Origin: Halobacteriovoraceae bacterium
GTDB taxonomy: Bacteria > Bdellovibrionota > Bacteriovoracia > Bacteriovoracales > Bacteriovoracaceae
Length of the DNA: 64,000 nt
Direction: 5' to 3'
Assembly: GCA_002707495.1 (NCBI GenBank)
Contig: PAMZ01000007.1
Location: forward strand, 1 to 64,000
The position numbers and the translations under genes are program-made. Under the pieces are notes generated by a model. It was not told where the DNA came from. It saw nothing but the letters and a program-made list of their open reading frames with translations, and made no database searches. Positions 54,397-61,663 of the stretch are shown here, piece by piece. The number at the start of each line of letters is the position of its first letter. Positions within the stretch are counted from its first letter, which is position 1.

Positions 54397-55277
54397 GATA
54401 TCTTGTTCTACTAATTCTTGTTGTCAGTTGTGCAGGAACTTCAAAAAAGAAGTCTGTCGATGTGGAAGATATAAAAGAAGAAGATTTTAAGCCTGTAAAT
54501 AAGGTTAAGTACTCTCGCTCGGATGACTCATTTATTGAAGTTGAGAGTAAGTATTCTGACGCTCTAAACGAAGAAAGTCTTCAAAGAGTTTTTACCTATG
54601 GAGGATCTGTTGAGATCAAAGGAGTCATGGGGAAAATAGGAAAGCTCTGTTATCAAAAGAAATTCTCTGATGCTTATGAGCTCGTTCGCATCAATAACAA
54701 GGCTTATAATGACAACCCTATTTTTTGGACTCAGGTAGGGACTTGTTTTCTTTTGGAGGGAAAAAATAGGAAGGCCCTTCTTTTTTACAATCGTGCCCTA
54801 GGCCTTAAGGGAGATTATGCTCCGGCTTTAAATAATTTGGGTGTGATGTATATGAGAGATAAAGATTTTTCTAGAGCTCTTGTCGCTTTTGAAAGAGCTA
54901 AAAAGAATACAGCCTTTGGTAAAACGCCTCGATATAACTTAGCCAATTTGTACTTAAGTTTTGGACTCTACGAGCAGGCTGAAAGTCACCTTTTAACTTT
55001 AAGTCAGGTTTCAAAAAAGGATATAGACGTTTTTAATATGTTGGGAACTTCTTATCTCATGCAAGGAAAGACAGATCAGGCCCTTCAAAGCTTTGAAAGC
55101 ATCAACGACGATTATTGGGAAGATCCTAAAATAGGAATAAATTACGCACTAGCTCTTCATCTCGCTGGTAAAAAATCAAAAGCCGAGGATGTTCTTGAAG
55201 ATATTGACTCTAAGGATTTAGGTCTTTGGAAGAGCTATTATAAAAGTGTCGCAAAATTTATCGGAGTGAAAAAATGA
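54393..55277 (+). CDS. TPR lipoprotein (AglT/GltE-like)
   Basis: 294 residues; signal MRYLVLLILVVSC with the lipobox Cys at residue 13. Tandem TPRs lie at about residues 100-260 (PIFWTQVGTCFLLEGKNRKALLFYNRALGLKGDYAPALNNLGVMY, cited only as the clearest unit). AglT/GltE of Myxococcus is an outer-membrane TPR lipoprotein in the same position of the cluster. Its start overlaps the preceding stop (ATGA) and its stop overlaps the next start (ATGA), so the three are co-translated. Confidence 0.78.
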   Translation: MRYLVLLILVVSCAGTSKKKSVDVEDIKEEDFKPVNKVKYSRSDDSFIEVESKYSDALNEESLQRVFTYGGSVEIKGVMGKIGKLCYQKKFSDAYELVRINNKAYNDNPIFWTQVGTCFLLEGKNRKALLFYNRALGLKGDYAPALNNLGVMYMRDKDFSRALVAFERAKKNTAFGKTPRYNLANLYLSFGLYEQAESHLLTLSQVSKKDIDVFNMLGTSYLMQGKTDQALQSFESINDDYWEDPKIGINYALALHLAGKKSKAEDVLEDIDSKDLGLWKSYYKSVAKFIGVKK

Positions 55278-55528
55278 AAATAATACTTTTAGCTATCTGT
55301 CTGGCTTTTTCTTTAAGTTTCGCTTTTGCCAAGGGTAAGAGAAGAGTGACCTATAAATACAAAAAATATGAACGATTTGATTTTGAGGCATTAGATGTTG
55401 AAGGCGAGAGAAGTTCTCCAGGTGATCTATCTATAGATAATCGTTTTAAAACGGAATTTAAAAATAAAATTCCTGAGAGAAAAAACTTTAACCGCCAAAT
55501 GAAAAAAGCAGTGGATTCAATTTTATAA
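55274..55528 (+). CDS. Small basic secreted protein of the gliding-type cluster
   Basis: 84 residues; signal peptide MKIILLAICLAFSLSFAFA. The mature 65 residues are highly basic and contain YKKYERFDFEALDVEGERSSPGDL and a helical KNFNRQMKKAVDSIL end. A similar F-D-F-x-L-x-V-x-G motif followed by S-P-G-x-L occurs in proteins beside AgmX/PglI genes, but I cannot name a family with certainty. It is coupled to the upstream TPR lipoprotein by ATGA and precedes the FHA gene by 12 bases. Confidence 0.7.
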   Translation: MKIILLAICLAFSLSFAFAKGKRRVTYKYKKYERFDFEALDVEGERSSPGDLSIDNRFKTEFKNKIPERKNFNRQMKKAVDSIL

Positions 55529-55540
55529 AGGATTATAAGC

Positions 55541-57550
55541 GTGAACGTTACAACTCAAACTGAAAACAAACTTTTTCAACTCGTTCCGAGTAAGCAGGGT
55601 TCAACCATTTCCACAACAGTACTGTCTGTTGGACGCTATTTGGTGGGAAGGGCAGAGAGTTGTGATGTGATTATTCCATCGAATATCGTTTCATCAGTTC
55701 ATGCCGTTTTGGAGGTAACCCCTACAAGTGTAAAAATTTATGATATGAATTCCAGAAATGGAACCTATGTTAATGGAAATAGATCCATTACCCATGATAT
55801 TAAGGCTGGTGATATTCTCGCCTTTGGAAATATCGAATTTACTTTAAGAATTTATACCAGTACACCAGATCTTCCTCCTGTTTTATCTACGCTAGATCCC
55901 TTAAAAGGAGATTCAAGTCTTCATAAAAAGGAACTTCCTAAGAAGTCTCCTGTAGAACTACCACCTGAGAATATGGACTTTGATAAAGATGACGATATTC
56001 CTTATATTGTTTATCCGCTTTCAAGAGATCCAAAGTCTGATTTTTCAGAGTATATCTTTGAGGATGCGGACGAGCTCTATCCTATCTTTAAGTATGAACT
56101 TAATAAACAATCTCTTGAAGTCATTATTTTACACGGGGATAAAGTCTATTCAGTAGATTATCTTCCCGCCAGTGATGCGACCTATCAGATTTCAGGAAAG
56201 CTTAAAGGTAAAAAAGAAATTGAATTTCCTTATTTGGCAAAAGAAGAGAAGGTCGACTTTATTGAAGTCCATAAAGGAAATTATCTCATTCATAAACTAC
56301 ATAATTATGATCTTCTTCATCTATCAGATAATGAAGTGACTGAAGAAAAAACTGATCGTGTAAATCTGAATGATAATGATATCGTTAAACTTCGAAATGG
56401 AGATTTGGAGATTTATGTCAGAAAAGTGGCCTCTCCTCCAAAAGTGAAGACACCTCCATTTTTTAGACGAGATAAAGATCTTAGAAAGTATATTCTTTTG
56501 ATGTTACTTATCGTGATCTTGCCAGTGGTGGCGCTTAATTTCTTAGAGATTGATGAAAAATTAGAAGATGAAAAAGATCCTGAAAGGATCGCCACGATTC
56601 TTTATCAACAAAAATTAACTATCAATACTAATCGAGCAGTCGAAAAGACCAAAACTGAAAAAGAAAAGCCTGTTAAGCAGAAAACAGACAAGGCAAAAAC
56701 TCCTAAGAATACTAAAGAGAAAAAGGATCCGGCTCAAAAAAATAATGAGAAAAAAGATACAACTAAGACAGCTGGGCAAAAAGCGAAACAACCCGCAAAA
56801 AATCCTACTAAAGAAAAATCTCGAGGGAAAAAAGCACCAAGAAAAAGTGGAAGGCCATCAAAAAGTTTAGTGAAAAAAGCAGCAAAAGTTAAAAACTTTA
56901 ATAATACAGCAAGCAATAGAAGAAGAGCTAATCTTCCTTCCACTAATAAAGGTCGCGTGGATACTTATAAATCTTTTGATTTTAAAAGCTCCATTAGTAC
57001 TTTAATGGCGAAAGGTGGAACCCTTAAGGGAGTTAAGACAGCAAAAACGGGATCACAAACTGTGACAGGAACAACAGTGACAGGAACCAATGGGCAAAAT
57101 GGGAAGATTCAAACGGCTACTGTTTCGGGAGATTCAGGAAGCTTGAACACCACTGCTAATACTGGAAGTCAGGTAGGAACCAAAGGTTTCTCAACAAAAA
57201 CTGGAACCTATACGGCGGGAATCCCTTCCGATACGGTTGTCTTGGGTTCAATGGACCCAGATGTTATTCGAAGAATTTTAAGACAAAATATTCCGCGATT
57301 TAGAAGTTGCTATCAACGCGAACTTGATAGAAGTGCTAGTAATGATGTTTCTGGAATCATTCGGATGGTATTTACCATTGGAGCTTCAGGAAGTGTGACG
57401 ACAGCAGGAATTGATGGAAATTCAGCTCTACCAAACTCTGTAAAAAGATGTGTGGTTGGAGTTTTGAGAGGTATCGGTTTCCCAAGACCATTAGGGGGAG
57501 GAACAGTTGACGTTAAACAACCATTTAGTTTTTACCCTAAGCGTTTGTAG
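55541..57550 (+). CDS. FHA-TM-AgmX/PglI C-terminal domain protein (GltG-like)
   Basis: 669 residues from GTG 55541. Residues about 25-110 form an FHA domain (VGRAESCDVIIP, then SSVHAVLEV and MNSRNGTYVNG) that would bind phosphothreonine in the cytoplasm. A membrane segment lies near residues 313-332 (ILLMLLIVILPVVALNFL), then a Lys/Thr/Pro-rich linker (about 350-460) able to cross the periplasm. The last 95 residues (RILRQNIPRFRSCYQREL...GSVTTAGIDGNS...FPRPLGGG) are the AgmX/PglI C-terminal domain, TonB-like in logic. It should connect inner-membrane motor and outer-membrane parts. GltG of Myxococcus is the closest counterpart I know. Confidence 0.85.
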   Translation: MNVTTQTENKLFQLVPSKQGSTISTTVLSVGRYLVGRAESCDVIIPSNIVSSVHAVLEVTPTSVKIYDMNSRNGTYVNGNRSITHDIKAGDILAFGNIEFTLRIYTSTPDLPPVLSTLDPLKGDSSLHKKELPKKSPVELPPENMDFDKDDDIPYIVYPLSRDPKSDFSEYIFEDADELYPIFKYELNKQSLEVIILHGDKVYSVDYLPASDATYQISGKLKGKKEIEFPYLAKEEKVDFIEVHKGNYLIHKLHNYDLLHLSDNEVTEEKTDRVNLNDNDIVKLRNGDLEIYVRKVASPPKVKTPPFFRRDKDLRKYILLMLLIVILPVVALNFLEIDEKLEDEKDPERIATILYQQKLTINTNRAVEKTKTEKEKPVKQKTDKAKTPKNTKEKKDPAQKNNEKKDTTKTAGQKAKQPAKNPTKEKSRGKKAPRKSGRPSKSLVKKAAKVKNFNNTASNRRRANLPSTNKGRVDTYKSFDFKSSISTLMAKGGTLKGVKTAKTGSQTVTGTTVTGTNGQNGKIQTATVSGDSGSLNTTANTGSQVGTKGFSTKTGTYTAGIPSDTVVLGSMDPDVIRRILRQNIPRFRSCYQRELDRSASNDVSGIIRMVFTIGASGSVTTAGIDGNSALPNSVKRCVVGVLRGIGFPRPLGGGTVDVKQPFSFYPKRL

Positions 57551-57947
57551 TTTTCTGATAGCTTGCGCACCTAAGACTAAGCAGCCTTTGGCAAAGGTCT
57601 CAATGAGTCAGGAGTGCAAAGAAACTAATGTTATAGTTCGGGAGAGGCATTTAGTTATTTCAGCTAAGTCTCAAAAACAAGATAATCTTATCTCTTGTTT
57701 TAAACATTATTTAAAGTTTCAAGACAATAAGGAGCAACTCTTACAAACTTGTACTGAACTCGTGATAAAAAGTTCTGGTAGAGTCGCTAGTGTTCAAACC
57801 ATTAGTCGAACAGACTCTGTAATTCCTAAAGACTTTAAGTGGTGTTTGGAGCAAGAGTTTTGGAAAATGGACTTTTCTGCTCTACAACTTGACCATGATT
57901 ATCAAATCGTTTTTCCTTTAAATTTTAATTCAATCTCTAAAAACTAA
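57507..57947 (+). CDS. Lipoprotein, short AgmX/PglI-like domain, overlapping the FHA gene
   Basis: 146 residues from TTG 57507, which has GGAGGA at proper spacing and lies 44 bases inside the FHA gene in another frame. The signal MTLNNHLVFTLSVCSFLIAC ends in a lipobox Cys at residue 20. The mature region contains ELVIKSSGRVASVQTI, then WCLEQEFWKMDFS, which resembles a reduced AgmX/PglI C-terminal domain as found at the end of the overlapping gene. It is the last gene of the operon, and may help the FHA protein at the outer membrane. Confidence 0.6.
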   Translation: MTLNNHLVFTLSVCSFLIACAPKTKQPLAKVSMSQECKETNVIVRERHLVISAKSQKQDNLISCFKHYLKFQDNKEQLLQTCTELVIKSSGRVASVQTISRTDSVIPKDFKWCLEQEFWKMDFSALQLDHDYQIVFPLNFNSISKN

Positions 57948-58014
57948 GTTTTTGAAGTGATTGTTTTTTCGATCTTTCTTACACGCCAAACGGCCTAGGT
58001 GCCAAAATGCACTT

Positions 58015-58043
58015 TTGACCCCATTTTTTGACCATGATACAAA
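58015..58043 (+). promoter_or_regulatory. Candidate promoter of the small membrane peptide
   Basis: TTGACC (58015-58020), 17 bases and TACAAA (58038-58043) form a reasonable sigma-70-type promoter 30 bases before a 25-codon reading frame. Confidence 0.35.
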
Positions 58044-58072
58044 TATAACTTGGGGAGAATAAAGGGCAATCG

Positions 58073-58150
58073 ATGAAAAAGCTTATTGTTTTTTATTCAT
58101 TTGTGATTATAGTGATGGTAACGGTTAAGTTTGTCTTACAAACTTATTAG
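58073..58150 (+). CDS. Possible 25-residue single-pass membrane peptide
   Basis: ATG 58073 opens MKKLIVFYSFVIIVMVTVKF followed by five more residues and TAG at 58148. Two Lys precede a hydrophobic stretch of about 16 residues, the profile of a small membrane protein. A GGGGAGA is present but 12 bases away, so the ribosome site is weak; a candidate promoter lies upstream. It fills the gap between two convergent motor-cluster operons. It could be an untranslated 3' region; the reading frame is below the usual detection length. Confidence 0.35.
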   Translation: MKKLIVFYSFVIIVMVTVKFVLQTY

Positions 58151-58152
58151 AA

Positions 58153-58704
58153 CTATTGGTCTTCGCCTAAAACAATAAACTTATACTCTTTAAATCCAGC
58201 CGCAGCACACGTATACATCACTTTTTTTACATAAGAATATTTTATCGTTTTATCGATGATGAGATTAGCTATTCCGGTAAATTTCTTTTTATTTTCATCA
58301 TCCTCAGAAACTCCAGCCACCATATTGACTTGCTTACTGAGGGTTTTAATCTCTTCTTTCTTTTTAACTAGGGTATCGTACAAAGGAACTAGCATTCTTC
58401 CTTTTTCACCAAAGATATTTTTATTTTGCTTGAGATCCTCTTCAACATCGAGAATAAGCTCGTCATCCACATAGATTCGCTCTTTTGCCACTTGAATCAT
58501 AACCCCTGGATTATTAGCCGTCTCTGATCTTGAGTCGGGTAGAGTAATACCTTTTGGTACATTGAGAACAACACCTGAAGAATTATAGGATTTTAAAAGA
58601 AAGACCAGTAGAATAACCAGAATGTCTAATAGGGAAGTGATATCGATATTTTCAACTTTCCTTCTCGCCTTCTTTTTATTTCTTATTGATCTATTTCTCG
58701 CCAT
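58153..58704 (-). CDS. ExbD/TolR-like protein 2 (AglS/AglQ-like)
   Basis: 183 residues. A basic N-terminus leads to NIDITSLLDILVILLVFLLK, one membrane segment with the proton-channel Asp at residue 27 (TolR pattern). The periplasmic part includes VPKGITLPDSRSE and a C-terminal TolR-like domain with a single Cys (MYTCAAAGF). It is 2 bases downstream of the other TolR-like gene. In Myxococcus, AglQ and AglS are TolR homologues that work with AglR. Confidence 0.88.
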   Translation of the reverse strand: MARNRSIRNKKKARRKVENIDITSLLDILVILLVFLLKSYNSSGVVLNVPKGITLPDSRSETANNPGVMIQVAKERIYVDDELILDVEEDLKQNKNIFGEKGRMLVPLYDTLVKKKEEIKTLSKQVNMVAGVSEDDENKKKFTGIANLIIDKTIKYSYVKKVMYTCAAAGFKEYKFIVLGEDQ

Positions 58705-58706
58705 AA

Positions 58707-59237
58707 TTAACTCATTAAGTTTCCAAAAACAATTTTGTTAAATAACTCTTTAACAACCTCATCGATACCCGTTTTTTTATTTTTTCGAGTCAGGAGGTCA
58801 TCAGAGTTTCTCATTGTCCGCATTGCATCCATCATATTTATAATCTGTTGGTATTCCACATCGACTTGTGGTTCGAAAATCACCTGATTCTCATAGATAT
58901 TCGCTTTTTTTATTCCCACTAATTTACTATGAAGAGTTTCAAGATCGTATTCTCCACCAGCCTTAGGAACAATAAAATTTATATTGCCTCTTGAGGTAGA
59001 AACCTCAAACCCTTTTGTCGTCACTTCTACTGTCAAACCAAGTGGTTTCTCCTTTGACGGAGGTGGGTTAGCTGCAGAGAGAATTGGTATGTCAGAACCA
59101 ATTTCGTAGATCTTCAAAAACTGTGAAGACATAAGAAGAAAGAAGAGAAATATAAACACTGAATCTAATATAGGAATCAGATTCAGTGTTTCTCTATCTC
59201 TTTGATTTTTTCTTCTTGTTGGTTGTTTATAAGCCAT
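58707..59237 (-). CDS. ExbD/TolR-like protein 1 (AglQ/AglS-like)
   Basis: 176 residues. LNLIPILDSVFIFLFFLLMSSQFL is the membrane segment, with the TolR-type Asp at residue 25. The periplasmic portion (DIPILSAANPPPSKEKPLGLTVEV, VIFEPQVDVEYQQIINMMDAM) has the usual ExbD/TolR fold. It starts 3 bases after the TolQ-like gene ends, and is followed after 2 bases by the second TolR-like gene, so the three are one transcription unit. Confidence 0.9.
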   Translation of the reverse strand: MAYKQPTRRKNQRDRETLNLIPILDSVFIFLFFLLMSSQFLKIYEIGSDIPILSAANPPPSKEKPLGLTVEVTTKGFEVSTSRGNINFIVPKAGGEYDLETLHSKLVGIKKANIYENQVIFEPQVDVEYQQIINMMDAMRTMRNSDDLLTRKNKKTGIDEVVKELFNKIVFGNLMS

Positions 59238-59240
59238 TTT

Positions 59241-59897
59241 TTACTCTTCCGATTTCTCTTTAGTTCCAAGAAGGTCGAGAAGTTTTACACTAAATTCATC
59301 AATTTCATTTATGATTTTATCAGCCTTGGAAGTTAAAAAAGCATGAATGACCATAATTGAGATAGCTGTTAATAAACCTAAAAAGGTTGTATTCATCGCA
59401 GTTGAAATACCTTTAGATAGAAACTCTGCCTTTTGAGAGGCATCGATACTGTCAAGAGCACCAAATGATGTCATAAGACCTTGGATAGTTCCTAGGAGTC
59501 CAAAAAGTGTGAGAATATTAGCAATCAATTGAAGATAACCAAGTCGTCTTTCAACTTTAGGAACAACTTCTAATGCTGTGGCATCAAGAGCGTTTTGAAT
59601 TTGCTCAGTTCCTTGATTCGCCCTTTTAAGTCCATTTTTTAAAACTTTTGGAAGAGCTGCACTAGTTCCTGAACAAACTCTAATGGCCCCTTGAATATCG
59701 TTGGAAAGAACATAACGTTGTATTTCATTCATAAAAGAGGCACCATCAACATCGAAACCTTTGGAGAGTCTTCTAAATCTCTCAAGCGCAATAGCGATCC
59801 CGATTCCCCAAACGGCAAAGATGATTCCCATAAAAATCCCACCATTTTGGATGAAACCTGCAATCTGGTCGATCATCGTGATTTCGTTACCTTCCAT
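59241..59897 (-). CDS. TolQ/ExbB/MotA-like channel protein (AglR-like)
   Basis: 218 residues. Three membrane segments: about 14-38 (GGIFMGIIFAVWGIGIAIA), 127-150 (IANILTLFGLLGTIQGL) and 168-190 (AMNTTFLGLLTAISIMVIHAFL). The GTIQG and TTFLGLLTAI blocks are TolQ/ExbB hallmarks. The start at 59897 has GAGGAG at good spacing. With two TolR-like partners it reproduces the composition of the AglRQS gliding motor, powered by proton flow. It lies convergent to the operon of Glt-like structural proteins. Confidence 0.9.
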   Translation of the reverse strand: MEGNEITMIDQIAGFIQNGGIFMGIIFAVWGIGIAIALERFRRLSKGFDVDGASFMNEIQRYVLSNDIQGAIRVCSGTSAALPKVLKNGLKRANQGTEQIQNALDATALEVVPKVERRLGYLQLIANILTLFGLLGTIQGLMTSFGALDSIDASQKAEFLSKGISTAMNTTFLGLLTAISIMVIHAFLTSKADKIINEIDEFSVKLLDLLGTKEKSEE

Positions 59898-60008
59898 GTA
59901 AACTCCTCATTAAGATTTGGTATATATTCTATTGTAAGCTATTATTATTCCGGACGGTACAGTTAATTTCTGCCTACTTACAGTACATGATTAATTTAGT
60001 AGGAGAAC

Positions 60009-60599
60009 CTAAGCCTGGTAATGCTCTGGGTAAAGAGTGCGCTCGATTCCTTCAATGAAAATATGAATAAGCTTTATATGTATTTCTTGAATGCGATCAG
60101 TGATGGGGCAATCAACTACAATGGGTACATCTACCATATCCTTTAGTTTTCCGCCGTCTTTACCCAATAGACCCACAACTTTCATGCCTTTAGAATGCGC
60201 CATCTCTACCGCCCTAATGACATTTTCAGAGTTCCCGCTGGTTGATATCGCGAGAAGTGCGTCTCCTTTGCGTCCCCAGGCTTGAACATTACGAGAAAAA
60301 ATATATTCAAATCCATAATCATTGGCGACACAAGTAAGGTGGCCTGCATCTCCCATAGGAATGGCACTGATAGGATCACGATCTTTTCGATAACGACCTG
60401 TTAGTTCTTCAATAAAATGCATTGAATCACACATAGAGCCACCATTGCCACAGGCCATGATCCTCCCATCACCTTTAAGGGCGGTTAAAAAAGTATCAAT
60501 CGCTTTTTCTATCAAGACTGTGTTCTGATCATCGGCGATGAATTTTTCTAGAGTAGATTGGGCTGATTTTAATGCGTCTGAAATAAATTGATGGCTCAT
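60009..60599 (-). CDS. gmhA: Phosphoheptose isomerase
   Basis: 196 residues from ATG 60599; an in-frame upstream extension (12 codons) is unlike the family and rejected. SIS-domain motifs: CGNGGSMCDSMHFIEELTGRY, and SNSENVIRA-type STSGNSENV; the His-x-x-x-Glu-Glu zinc-site region is present. It converts sedoheptulose 7-phosphate to D-glycero-D-manno-heptose 7-phosphate, the first step of ADP-heptose synthesis for lipopolysaccharide inner core. It follows trxA in the same orientation by 59 bases. Confidence 0.94.
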   Translation of the reverse strand: MSHQFISDALKSAQSTLEKFIADDQNTVLIEKAIDTFLTALKGDGRIMACGNGGSMCDSMHFIEELTGRYRKDRDPISAIPMGDAGHLTCVANDYGFEYIFSRNVQAWGRKGDALLAISTSGNSENVIRAVEMAHSKGMKVVGLLGKDGGKLKDMVDVPIVVDCPITDRIQEIHIKLIHIFIEGIERTLYPEHYQA

Positions 60600-60658
60600 G
60601 CTAAAATAATAAAGCCATGCAAGATGCATGGCCATGAAATATTAAAATTTATTAAGTT

Positions 60659-60979
60659 TTAAACGAGATCGTTAATATTGCGAAGGATTTCGGCTTTCGG
60701 TTGATTACCTACTAGAGTGCTTTTTACTTCTCCACCTTTAAAAAAGATAAGAGTAGGAATTCCACGAATCCCATATTGTTGAGCAAGTTCCCCTGCTTCA
60801 TCTACATTTACTTTTACAATTTTTGCGCCATTAACCTCTGTTGCGATTTCATCGAGGATAGGAGCTAATGCTTTACAAGGTCCACACCACTCTGCCCAAA
60901 AATCTACAATCACTGGTTTGTCTGACTTTAATACTTCACTTTCAAAATTTGCTTTATCTACATTTACAGCGTTACCCAT
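60659..60979 (-). CDS. trxA: Thioredoxin
   Basis: 106 residues from ATG 60979, where AAGGGG sits at correct spacing; the 16-codon upstream extension lacks similarity. The active site is WCGPC with Cys32 and Cys35, preceded by PVIVDFWAE and followed by the cis-Pro motif [14 protein letters not shown]. It is a general cytoplasmic disulfide reductant. It is divergent from the RDD gene (138-base gap) and transcribed toward gmhA. Confidence 0.97.
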   Translation of the reverse strand: MGNAVNVDKANFESEVLKSDKPVIVDFWAEWCGPCKALAPILDEIATEVNGAKIVKVNVDEAGELAQQYGIRGIPTLIFFKGGEVKSTLVGNQPKAEILRNINDLV

Positions 60980-61077
60980 AAACAACCCCTTTTTATAGTC
61001 TTTTAATTTAACATATCTGACTTCCAAGGGCTAACTTTTTTAGGTACAACACTTTGGGTCGATGACTGTTTTTACCT

Positions 61078-61087
61078 ACTTATAAGT
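61078..61087. promoter_or_regulatory. Perfect 10-bp palindrome in the trxA/RDD divergent region
   Basis: ACTTATAAGT lies 30 bases before the RDD gene. Its AAGT/ACTT half-sites are similar to those around the metzincin gene. TAGAAT near 61103 may be the -10 box of the RDD gene. Evidence is only the symmetry. Confidence 0.2.
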
Positions 61088-61117
61088 GTTTAAAAATATT
61101 GTAGAATAGATGTACAT

Positions 61118-61645
61118 ATGAAAATGAGAAAATACCTTCTTAATTCAAGCAAGAAAACGGCTAATATTACTAGGCTCATAGCTAAGTCTGTGGACCTTTT
61201 AATTGTCTTGATTTTAGCGATGCTTTTTTATCCTTTTGGATTAATCTTGGCCCTTGTTTATATCTCCTTAGCCGATTCCCTTTATGGCGGACAATCTGTA
61301 GGAAAGCGCCTGATGGGCTTTTCCGTCATTTCTTTAGAGGATGGACAGCCTTGTTCAGTGAGACAATCTGTTATAAGAAACTTACCCATAATTGTACCGC
61401 TAGCTTGCGCGATCATCCCGCTTTGGGGCTTTATCATGGCCACATTATTAATTATTCCTCTCTTACTTTTTGAAACCTATCTTCTCTTTAAGCTTGATTC
61501 TGGGCATAGACTTGGTGATGTTATGGCAGACACAACTGTTATTGGAAATGATCCTAATCGCGTCGATATCCGAAAAAATCGTGAGTCCTGGTTTCCGTCC
61601 ACCCAGCCAGGTGTGGCACCTTGCAATAGCTCTATTTTAAATTAA
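61118..61645 (+). CDS. RDD family membrane protein
   Basis: 175 residues. RLIAKSVDLLIVLILAMLF contains the Arg and Asp-Asp-type signature of RDD proteins, GGQSVGKRLMGFSVISLEDG the second conserved block, and GHRLGDVMADTTVI the third. Three or four membrane segments. Some RDD proteins act as Na+ or substrate transporters, but the function here is unknown. It ends 18 bases before polA in the same orientation, so both may be co-transcribed. The start has no clear Shine-Dalgarno sequence. Confidence 0.85.
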   Translation: MKMRKYLLNSSKKTANITRLIAKSVDLLIVLILAMLFYPFGLILALVYISLADSLYGGQSVGKRLMGFSVISLEDGQPCSVRQSVIRNLPIIVPLACAIIPLWGFIMATLLIIPLLLFETYLLFKLDSGHRLGDVMADTTVIGNDPNRVDIRKNRESWFPSTQPGVAPCNSSILN

Positions 61646-61663
61646 CTGCTACAATCGATCTCC

